A stretch of 5,182 bases of DNA, taken from NCBI GenBank assembly GCA_902773305.1, contig CACYEB010000215.1, forward strand, positions 1 through 5,182. Direction: 5' to 3'. This DNA is from an uncultured Bacteroidia bacterium. GTDB lineage: Bacteria; Bacteroidota; Bacteroidia; Bacteroidales; UBA932. The notes beneath the pieces were generated by a model. That model made no database searches. It saw nothing but the letters and a program-made list of their open reading frames with translations, and was not told the origin of the DNA. The translations under genes were made by a program, and so were the position numbers. This document shows positions 1 through 5,182 of this stretch, in pieces. How positions within the stretch are numbered: position 1 is the stretch's first letter; the number at the start of each line of letters is the position of its first letter.

Positions 1-1
1 C

Positions 2-35
2 CTTGTGTTAAAACCGCAAGCGGTTTGAACACAAG
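2..35. repeat. Long imperfect palindrome / hairpin at left edge
   Basis: The arms cttgtgtt (2-9) and aacacaag (28-35) are exact reverse complements. Inside them aaaccg (11-16) pairs with cggttt (21-26) around the loop CAAG, leaving one A/G mismatch (10/27). This gives a 14-bp stem with a tetraloop. No T-tract follows on the + strand, and the other flank lies outside the window. It could be a bidirectional terminator of the gene to the left or a REP-like palindrome; the sequence does not decide. Confidence 0.6.
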
Positions 36-124
36 TCAGATTATGCAAAGTAGCGGAACCGTTCTTTGATCGGCTTTCAGCTGGCCGTGTGAGTCGCCTG
101 CTGCGCACACAAGGCCTTCGCGCC

Positions 125-149
125 AGGCCCCACCCGGGACCCGGGGCCT
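125..149. repeat. GC-rich hairpin, possible weak terminator
   Basis: aggcccc (125-131) pairs with ggggcct (143-149), a 7-bp GC-rich stem around an 11-base loop. It is followed by only a short T run (149-151). It lies just before the acyltransferase fragment, in a stretch without a credible gene. It may be an intergenic terminator, possibly degraded, or simply a product of the high local GC. Confidence 0.3.
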
Positions 150-162
150 TTGCATCAGGCCG

Positions 163-507
163 CGCCGCTTCCTTAAGAAGCATTTCGGCATCAAGGAAGC
201 CGGGCTTTGCAGCCGCATCGACCGGATGGTGATTCCCAAGAAGCCCGTCTGCATCAAGTTGTCCCAGCGATTCGGCGCCCTATTTACCGAAAGTGATTTC
301 CGGCAAGACTACAAGATCCTCAAGCGGGAAATCCAGAAGCTGGGTGTCAACATTCCGCCGTTGGTGAACGCTTACATGAACCCAATGCAGACTATTGGTA
401 TTCAATTATCGGATATACAATTAGCTGCACGGGCGAGAGGACAGATTTGTTTGTTTGTATTTGTTCGACATATAATCATTTTGAGCGGCAGAACGCAAGC
501 GCACTGA
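163..507 (+). pseudogene. C-terminal remnant of a GNAT/hemolysin-type N-acyltransferase (GlsB-like)
   Basis: Read from about 163 in the frame of the ATG at 226, the product begins with RRFLKKHFGIKEAGL. It continues through FGALFTESDFRQDYKIL and ends its recognisable part with LGVNIPPLVNAYMN at 381. From memory this pattern matches the C-terminal third of Bacteroidetes N-acyltransferases of the Acetyltransf_5/hemolysin type, including GlsB, which makes the acyl-amino acid precursor of glycine lipids. Those proteins are usually about 300 residues or longer, and the acetyltransferase core lies before the part seen here. After NAYMN the family normally continues with LSPTM.xFGTA. Here only P-MQTIG follows, then unrelated residues up to the stop at 505-507. 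The frame is closed upstream by a TGA at 67-69. Both ends are therefore missing, and this is a decayed fragment rather than a working gene. The ATG at 226 is probably not a real start. The family assignment is moderately sure; the exact enzyme is not. Confidence 0.55.
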
Positions 508-717
508 AGCAAACTTTCTGCACCAACCTTACAGCCCCCCGGCCCCACATCACTTTAAGCATCACAACACCAATTAGTTAAGTAGTAGCCTTTTGTAACT
601 CCGATAAAACTCGCGTTACACAAATCTGACTATGTGTAAATAGCCCTCAAGGTACTCTGACCTTATCTGCAATTATGTGTCTGCTTCTGAGCGAGCAAAA
701 GTTATACAAGAGACAAA
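382..717. other. AT-rich stretch without a recognisable gene
   Basis: No convincing gene is visible on either strand. Up to 507 the stretch is the out-of-homology tail of the acyltransferase remnant. It contains a short tandem run of TTTG units (446-457, then another at 460-463). It also contains an inverted repeat, ttacaca (616-622) with tgtgtaa (633-639), separated by ten bases. The repeat could be an operator or a weak hairpin, but nothing nearby confirms a role. The composition is much more AT-rich than the bases before about 380. Confidence 0.5.
616..639. repeat. Short inverted repeat upstream of the small ORF
   Basis: ttacaca (616-622) and tgtgtaa (633-639) are exact reverse complements with a ten-base spacer. 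The dyad lies about 80 bases before the small ORF at 718. Size and spacing would suit a protein-binding dyad. Seven bases per arm in AT-rich DNA can arise by chance, so the functional reading is weak. Confidence 0.25.
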
Positions 718-834
718 ATGGCAAATGGTGCGGAATTTCGCGAATCGGTAACAACCTTATACGAGTTGCTATATGAGCTGGGTGTTATAGAGAAAAAGGG
801 TATATTCTATTTAGATAGTCAAGGGCAGAATTAG
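718..834 (+). CDS. Possible 38-aa small protein, unknown function
   Basis: ATG at 718 opens a 38-codon frame ending at TAG 832-834. An in-frame TGA at 688-690 closes it upstream, so it cannot be much longer. The product starts MANGAEFRESV and ends IFYLDSQGQN. It is mixed hydrophobic and charged, with no signal peptide or membrane segment, and the middle (about residues 10-27, VTTLYELLYELGVIEKKG) could form a helix. A weak purine run (agaga, 709-713) precedes the ATG. In favour of a real gene, a perfect 16-bp hairpin begins 19 bases after the stop, as expected at the end of a transcript. Against it, the size is close to chance, no family is recognised, and it could be the relic of a larger gene. 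It does not look like a C10 propeptide-type inhibitor, although it lies just upstream of a C10 gene. Confidence 0.35.
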   Translation: MANGAEFRESVTTLYELLYELGVIEKKGIFYLDSQGQN

Positions 835-853
835 CAGCGGATTGAGGTGGTTC

Positions 854-889
854 ATAAAGGTGTAAGAAACAGTTTTCTTACACCTTTAT
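854..889 (+). terminator. Perfect 16-bp hairpin, probable intrinsic terminator
   Basis: ataaaggtgtaagaaa (854-869) and tttcttacacctttat (874-889) are exact reverse complements around the loop CAGT. A moderately T-rich stretch (890-900) follows. It lies 19 bases after the stop of the small ORF and about 165 bases before the C10 gene, so it probably separates the upstream unit from the operon. The downstream T-tract is interrupted, so termination strength is uncertain. The stem is symmetric enough to act in both directions. Confidence 0.65.
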
Positions 890-977
890 TCACTTTATTC
901 TAACACACAGATTTTAAACCACTTACAAAACCAACCAAGATGGCGAATTGTAAGACTGAATTTTGACTCTGTCGTTA

Positions 978-1004
978 TTTGCATTGATTCTTATTCTAAT
1001 TTTG
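978..1004 (+). promoter_or_regulatory. Bacteroidetes-type promoter candidate for the operon
   Basis: TAATTTTG at 997-1004 fits the Bacteroidetes -7 consensus TAnnTTTG exactly, and a TTTG at 978-981 could serve as the -33 element. The gap of 15 bases is shorter than the roughly 19-20 usually described, which lowers confidence. Transcription would start near 1010-1014 and give a leader of about 45 bases before the ATG at 1056. The position between the 854-889 terminator and the first operon gene is what one would expect. Confidence 0.35.
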
Positions 1005-1055
1005 TATGTACTGATACCAGACCATACTCCATTCTTCTTAAACCTTATTACAGCT

Positions 1056-2423
1056 ATGAAACATCTTTTTCTTTCACTTGCTTTTTGCGTGCTTTTCTTC
1101 ACTGCCTGCAGTCAGGTAGATGAATATTCTAGTTTTGATGAGTCTGCGAAGCAGCCTTCATATAACATCTCCCTTTCCGAGATCAGTCGGATTGATTTTT
1201 CTGGAATAGTTTCCCCGCAGACAAAGACTGGTGGAATGCAATCAAAGGTGATAACCCCTGTTGTGGAAGGTCTTGACACGCTCCTCTTCATCATTAATTA
1301 TGAAAATGATGGCGGTTGGGTTCTTGCCTCTGCCGACAAGCGTGTCCCGCTGATAAACGCTCGGTCAAAGACGGGACATTTTGACTTGGAGACCGCTGCG
1401 CAAAACAAAGCGTTGATGACGTGGATCGACGGACTAAAGGAGAGTATCCGCTATTTGAAACAAAATCCCTCCTTTGTCCCCGATTCATCTGCTTTGGCAT
1501 GCTGGGAGACACCAGCAACGACTATTAATACCAAGGGCGACGGAGAAGGCGATGCGCACGAAGGAGAATGGCTGCAATTGGTTTATGTAGCAATAGAACC
1601 GGACTGCCGTTATGACATTGATCACTTGATGGACACGCAGTGGGGGCCGGGCAGCCCTTGGAACAATTGCTTTCCTTTCGATGGAAACGGGAATCGGTGT
1701 TCGACAAGCTCGGGGGTAGTCGCTTTAGCGCAGTTGGCTTATTACCATCATTATTTCAGCAGCAAGCCACAGACTGCATACGAATATGGCACGTGTACAA
1801 CAGACTGGTATCAAACATCTGACCTTCAACTATTCAATAGTTCCTCGAATAATTGGGCCTTGATGCCGGCTGATAGCAGTTCGTCTTCCTCTTCCGGCAA
1901 ACAGGCCGTCGCAGCCTTGATGGCACAGATCGGGCAAGAGACAGGGACATTGTACTCACCTAACGGAACTCTTACCCTTATCACCAACAGTTTGTCATAT
2001 TTGTCATATATTGGATTGAGTTACAGTGGCTTTATCAACTATTCCAATAATGAACTTCAAGTATTATATGACCTTCAGCATAATTGGCCTGTTTATGTGG
2101 TATTTCATAATAGTCTCGGAAGTCATTATGATGCCGTCATCGATGGTATTATGGTTTATGCGGAAAGAGAAACCTATTATTACCAATGGATGCCGATAGG
2201 CACCTATCCACCGGTCGAACCCGAATACCCGGATTTGGAGCACCCCGAATTGTATGAAATCTACGATTATTGGGGAGATAATACAGGTTATTGGTGCAGG
2301 GTAAACTGGGGTCTGGATGGCGCTTATGACAACGGAGAGTATAATCTCAGCACACCTCCGTCATTCCTTTCTTCAAGTATTCCTTCACCATCTCCGACTT
2401 GGATTTATTATAATATTCATTAA
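1056..2423 (+). CDS. C10 (streptopain-like) peptidase homologue lipoprotein, predicted inactive
   Basis: The 455-residue product starts at ATG 1056; earlier in-frame codons back to a TTG at 963 would only place extra hydrophobic residues before a good signal peptide. Residues 1-18 form a lipoprotein signal ending FFTAC, so Cys18 should be lipidated and the protein membrane-anchored. Residues about 36-145 resemble the streptopain propeptide/inhibitor domain (I69), with GGWVLASADKRVP at 86-98. An acidic linker leads to the C10 domain from about 190 (TQWGPGSPWNN, 194-204). The active-site helix reads CSTSSGVVALAQ (215-226). C10 enzymes have CxxGCVAxAxAQ here, so Ser219 replaces the catalytic cysteine and Ser218 the glycine before it. 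SHYDAVIDG (356-364) corresponds to the GHAxVIDG histidine motif but is shifted by one residue. VNWGLDG (416-422) matches the VNWGWGG motif that carries the oxyanion tryptophan. A Tyr/Pro/Glu-rich insert separates the last two motifs, and a run of seven serines occurs near residue 275. Family membership is secure; loss of proteolysis is inferred from these residues. It is the first gene of the operon, 31 bases before the next start. Confidence 0.85.
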   Translation: MKHLFLSLAFCVLFFTACSQVDEYSSFDESAKQPSYNISLSEISRIDFSGIVSPQTKTGGMQSKVITPVVEGLDTLLFIINYENDGGWVLASADKRVPLINARSKTGHFDLETAAQNKALMTWIDGLKESIRYLKQNPSFVPDSSALACWETPATTINTKGDGEGDAHEGEWLQLVYVAIEPDCRYDIDHLMDTQWGPGSPWNNCFPFDGNGNRCSTSSGVVALAQLAYYHHYFSSKPQTAYEYGTCTTDWYQTSDLQLFNSSSNNWALMPADSSSSSSSGKQAVAALMAQIGQETGTLYSPNGTLTLITNSLSYLSYIGLSYSGFINYSNNELQVLYDLQHNWPVYVVFHNSLGSHYDAVIDGIMVYAERETYYYQWMPIGTYPPVEPEYPDLEHPELYEIYDYWGDNTGYWCRVNWGLDGAYDNGEYNLSTPPSFLSSSIPSPSPTWIYYNIH

Positions 2424-2454
2424 CTTTGAATGGTTAAGAATTGACTGTGAAAGT

Positions 2455-3672
2455 ATGAGACATCCCTCTTGGCTATTACGTTCTATATTACTCCTTCTCC
2501 TAGGTGGCGGTGCTGTCGCCTGTTACGAGCCCGTGGACCTGGTTTCTCCGGAGGAGCTGCTTGTGCCGTGCGTGCACTGTATCCTGAACTTCTCGGATAC
2601 GCAGTATCTCAGTATGCATTATCTTACGAAAGACAATGCGCCGGGGCGCGGGATTGACGAGGCAGAAGTCACCTTTTATGAATACTATCCTTTATCCAAG
2701 GAACAAGGAACGAAAGTGGCCCGGGAGTATTCGTTTGAAAACCTTGGGAACGGTCTTTGGCGTATGATCTTTCCGCCACGACGCCCTATTGACGAAGAAG
2801 CACCTTGCAAATTACAGATTGTTCTCCCGAGCGGCGACACGTTGCGGGCAGAAACAACGATGGTCTCAGACTCCCGATATGAATGGGATATCGATTATGA
2901 TCAAGGAGTTATAGGAAAACGCAAAGCGCCAAATTTCGAAGAGTATTTTCCAAACGGATCCGGCTGGTCCTCCCACAATGAAGTCAATCTCCACGGAGAG
3001 GATATCATAATCTTGCCGGATGATAGTCGTCAACTGCATCGGCCACAGTTTGTGTTATATCCCTCAGCGGGAACGGTATGGATTTACAAGATCGGATGGT
3101 CAAAAGAGGAGGAGGACTGGTTTCTTGAAAAAGAATTGGCGACAGACAGGGAAGATCTGGTAGACGGTTTCAACCGGACGGGAAAGTATTTTGTGCAGAG
3201 CAAGGATCCGCTGGCAATGGAGACCTATCCTTCCGTCGTCGGCAATCCATTGCATTACTGCTATTTGCGAATTCCTAATAGGGGAACGACCGATACAATT
3301 TCCATTTCCGGAGATTTTTCAGGGCGTCATTATGGTGTGGGCGGTGCTTTTGCTGATATTTTGCCAATGTACGAAGAGTATATTATAATAAAACAAATGA
3401 TCGAGTATATGAAGCAGGGCCTTCCCTATGAAGAACCCCCTTGTCTGTTCAATGGTAAAGTGGGAAAAGTCGTCATCAAGCGCGTTTCGAAAGAATACGA
3501 CCTCTATCTGAAGGATGTAGCGGAGTATCATCTGCTGCACGACGTCGGAACAGACATCATAGCCATATACGACAATACGAATATCTATTCGAACATCGAT
3601 GGCGGAATAGGAATTTTTGGGGCAGAGAGCGAAGTCAGCTATTATTGGTCATGCGGATCTTGGAATTTATAA
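2455..3672 (+). CDS. DUF4249 outer-membrane lipoprotein, TonB-receptor partner
   Basis: ATG 2455 gives 405 residues; an in-frame start at 2317 would lie inside the previous gene and bury the signal peptide, so it is rejected. The signal peptide (1-22) has a run of five leucines and ends in the lipobox AVAC, making Cys23 the lipidated residue. The mature protein has the features of DUF4249: an early beta-rich segment with DEAEVTFYEY, a GNGLWRM turn, the segment KLQIVLPSGDTLRAETTMVSD, and the C-terminal signature NIYSNIDGGIGIFGAES followed by an aromatic end. DUF4249 proteins are encoded next to TonB-dependent receptors in Bacteroidetes and are thought to be surface or periplasmic-side partners of those receptors; the ligand is not known to me. 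The gene starts 31 bases after the C10 homologue with no clear Shine-Dalgarno site, and its last 22 bases overlap the receptor gene. This suggests cotranscription and coupled translation. Family call is firm; ligand unknown. Confidence 0.85.
   Translation: MRHPSWLLRSILLLLLGGGAVACYEPVDLVSPEELLVPCVHCILNFSDTQYLSMHYLTKDNAPGRGIDEAEVTFYEYYPLSKEQGTKVAREYSFENLGNGLWRMIFPPRRPIDEEAPCKLQIVLPSGDTLRAETTMVSDSRYEWDIDYDQGVIGKRKAPNFEEYFPNGSGWSSHNEVNLHGEDIIILPDDSRQLHRPQFVLYPSAGTVWIYKIGWSKEEEDWFLEKELATDREDLVDGFNRTGKYFVQSKDPLAMETYPSVVGNPLHYCYLRIPNRGTTDTISISGDFSGRHYGVGGAFADILPMYEEYIIIKQMIEYMKQGLPYEEPPCLFNGKVGKVVIKRVSKEYDLYLKDVAEYHLLHDVGTDIIAIYDNTNIYSNIDGGIGIFGAESEVSYYWSCGSWNL
3651..3672 (+). other. 22-base out-of-frame overlap of DUF4249 and receptor genes
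   Basis: The receptor ATG (3651-3653) lies inside the last codons of the DUF4249 gene, whose TAA is 3670-3672. No Shine-Dalgarno-like sequence stands before this ATG. The receptor signal peptide begins exactly here, which supports the start. Such overlaps usually mean translational coupling, keeping lipoprotein and receptor in a fixed ratio. Confidence 0.7.
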
Positions 3673-5182
3673 ATTTGTTGGCAGGGTTGTTTGTATGCTC
3701 GACAGCCCTTGCTCAAATACCGGAAAAGACGGTCTTATGGCGCGATACCCTTCCGGCTGCCGTCAAAACTGACATCCGGCAGGGCGAAGAGCATCTTCCG
3801 GGCGTTTATCGGACGGATATGGCATCGCTTCGCGGGAAAGTGCTCAGCCCTGTGGGCGAGAATGATCCGATCAAATTTGCGATGACCCGGCCGGGCGTCG
3901 CGTCCGGAGCCGAGGGTTTTTCGGCCATCTTTGTCCGAGGCGGCAACCTCGGGAACAATTTGATGACGCTGGACGGCGTCAGGATCTATGGCATCAGCCA
4001 CCTGCTGGGATTGACGACGGCCCTTCCCGACGAGGCTGTCGCCTCGGTTGACTTCTGCCTCGGCGGATTCGGCGGAGAACAGGGCGGTGTCACGGCCTCC
4101 CACCTGAAGCTTCACTCGCCGGAACTGGACGGCAGCAAGGCCAAAGGCACCGTCGGCCTGTCGAACACTTTCCTGAGCGCATCCGGACAAGTTCCGCTTT
4201 TGGGCAAAAGGGCTTCGGTATTTGCGGCCGGCCGCTGGTCGCCATTCGGATTGGAATATGGGCTGTTACGGAAGGGCTTCGACCGATCGGGCAGGATGCC
4301 CTCCTTGCAGCTGGGCGTCTACGATCTGTATTCTAAAGCGAGTCTGCAGATTGCCCGGGCGCATCGCGTGGATCTCTCCGTGCTGGGAACCCGCGACCGC
4401 TACGACCTGGGATTCCCCGGGACGGATTATCTGCTCGGATGGGAAAATGCCATTGCGCATTTGGCATACCGATGGGAAGCGGGCAGCCGCACGACAGTCC
4501 GGGCGGATGTCTCCTACAACCATTTCCGGAACAATATGGAACAGGAAGCCGTGGTCCTCAGCGACAGGAGCCACCTTCAGCTGCAGACAAAACTGGAGGA
4601 ACAGAGCTACGGCCTGCTGGCAGATCATTCGTTCTTTGATGGCGAGCTGCGGCTGTCGGAGGGTGTGCAGCATCGGCGGACCGTGTTGAGTCCGGCGGCG
4701 ATGAAGAGTTCCGAATCGGCCATCTCGGTAATCGATGACGCTCCTTATATGGAGAGCGTAAGCCGTCCCGTGCTGACAAGCGGCTTTCTGGAAGTAAATG
4801 GAAGGCTCGGTCCCGTGGAAATGATGGCGACCGTCCGCGGCAATTATTACAAGAACCGGGCAGAGCGGGCAGCCGAAGCCTACTCCGGTTTTGCCGCGGA
4901 GATCAGCGGCCGGATAAAGTGGCAGATACTCAGCCAGCTAAGGCTGGAGTTGACCTATGACGACCGGACGCAGTTCGACCACACGCTGGAGGGCACGCCC
5001 CTCGGCTGGTCGCTCGACCTGCTCGTCCCGTCCACGAGCCTGTTGCCGCCGGAGCGTTCGAGACAGTATTATGGCGGTCTCTTCTCCGCCTTTGCCGGGC
5101 AACGCGTTTCCGTGGGCGGGTATTATAAAACAATGGATAACCTCGTGTACTATACCGACGCCAAAGCCTTGTTCACCTCGGC
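3651..5182 (+). CDS. TonB-dependent outer-membrane receptor (3' end beyond window)
   Basis: The frame from ATG 3651 stays open to the window edge (510 full codons). It starts 22 bases before the end of the DUF4249 gene in another frame. Residues 1-21 are a signal peptide ending STALA before Gln22. The plug follows almost at once: VYRTDMASLRG (52-62), AIFVRGGNLGNNLMTLDGVR (92-111), then YGISHLLG (113-120). These match the Bacteroidetes plug pattern of a (F/Y)VRGG motif, an LDG and a NPSHLFG-like end. The part from about 165 onward is beta-barrel, with alternating aromatic and polar residues. GGYYKTMDNLVYYTDA (489-504) corresponds to the YYKxMDNL barrel motif of receptors paired with DUF4249 proteins. 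The protein should import a ligand across the outer membrane using TonB/ExbBD energy; substrate unknown. Unlike many such receptors, it lacks the usual N-terminal carboxypeptidase-regulatory-like domain of about 80 residues between signal and plug. Codons are clearly more GC-rich than in the first gene. Confidence 0.9.
   Translation, partial: MRILEFINLLAGLFVCSTALAQIPEKTVLWRDTLPAAVKTDIRQGEEHLPGVYRTDMASLRGKVLSPVGENDPIKFAMTRPGVASGAEGFSAIFVRGGNLGNNLMTLDGVRIYGISHLLGLTTALPDEAVASVDFCLGGFGGEQGGVTASHLKLHSPELDGSKAKGTVGLSNTFLSASGQVPLLGKRASVFAAGRWSPFGLEYGLLRKGFDRSGRMPSLQLGVYDLYSKASLQIARAHRVDLSVLGTRDRYDLGFPGTDYLLGWENAIAHLAYRWEAGSRTTVRADVSYNHFRNNMEQEAVVLSDRSHLQLQTKLEEQSYGLLADHSFFDGELRLSEGVQHRRTVLSPAAMKSSESAISVIDDAPYMESVSRPVLTSGFLEVNGRLGPVEMMATVRGNYYKNRAERAAEAYSGFAAEISGRIKWQILSQLRLELTYDDRTQFDHTLEGTPLGWSLDLLVPSTSLLPPERSRQYYGGLFSAFAGQRVSVGGYYKTMDNLVYYTDAKALFTS

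Noticed and set aside
36..257. 73-codon minus-strand frame at the left edge
   Set aside because: It crosses the GC-rich hairpin and the acyltransferase remnant in antisense, and the product has no recognisable features.
446..463. TTTG tandem run as a phase-variable repeat
   Set aside because: There are only three adjacent units plus one nearby, outside any working gene or identified promoter.
471..476. Perfect TATAAT hexamer as a sigma-70 promoter
   Set aside because: Bacteroidetes primary promoters use TAnnTTTG rather than TATAAT, and no gene follows at a suitable distance. It is likely chance in AT-rich DNA.
403..562. Minus-strand frame of about 50 codons in the AT-rich stretch
   Set aside because: It has no start context, family resemblance or conserved composition, and is of chance length.
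963..1055. Upstream extension of the C10 gene from a TTG start
   Set aside because: It would add 31 hydrophobic residues before an already complete lipoprotein signal peptide, and the promoter-like box lies inside it. The ATG at 1056 explains the sequence better.
2317..2454. Upstream extension of the DUF4249 gene into the C10 gene
   Set aside because: The extra 46 residues are out-of-frame reading of the C10 gene. The lipoprotein signal starts at ATG 2455.
3735..4190. 151-codon open frame on the minus strand
   Set aside because: It lies antisense to the plug of the TonB receptor, shows no family features, and arises from the GC-rich codon usage of the receptor.
4222..4689. 155-codon + strand frame and its antisense counterpart (4266-4673)
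   Set aside because: Both are shadow frames of the receptor barrel; composition is skewed (many Cys, Trp, Arg) and no motif is recognisable.

Overview
The window looks like part of a Bacteroidales chromosome (gut-type Bacteroidetes). The evidence is a pair made of a DUF4249 lipoprotein and a TonB-dependent receptor with a Bacteroidetes-style plug, a C10 (streptopain-like) lipoprotein with its propeptide, a TAnnTTTG promoter-like box, and an almost complete absence of Shine-Dalgarno sites. The GC-rich receptor gene would fit Rikenellaceae/Alistipes-like genomes, but the genus cannot be fixed from this sequence.

Layout. Positions 1-165 hold no gene but contain two hairpins, one of them a long imperfect palindrome at the very left edge. 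Positions 163-507 carry a broken C-terminal piece of a GNAT/hemolysin-type N-acyltransferase, resembling the GlsB type used for glycine/ornithine-type lipids. Positions 382-717 are AT-rich and apparently non-coding. A 38-codon small ORF (718-834) is followed 19 bases later by a perfect 16-bp hairpin (854-889), so a transcription unit probably ends there. A promoter-like box sits near 997-1004.

From 1056 to the right edge there is one apparent operon on the + strand. It consists of (i) a C10-family lipoprotein (1056-2423), (ii) a DUF4249 lipoprotein (2455-3672), and (iii) a TonB-dependent receptor starting inside the second gene at 3651 and running off the window at 5182. Genes ii and iii are a standard outer-membrane pair.

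The most notable feature is gene i. It has the fold landmarks of a C10 peptidase (propeptide, CxxxxGVVALAQ helix, VIDG and NWG motifs), but Ser219 stands where the catalytic cysteine should be. The histidine motif is also shifted by one residue, and an insert of about 40 residues, rich in Tyr, Pro and Glu, separates it from the NWG motif. The likely reading is a catalytically dead, lipid-anchored peptidase homologue that has become part of a TonB-dependent uptake or surface-binding system. The sequence changes are seen directly; the binding role is inference.
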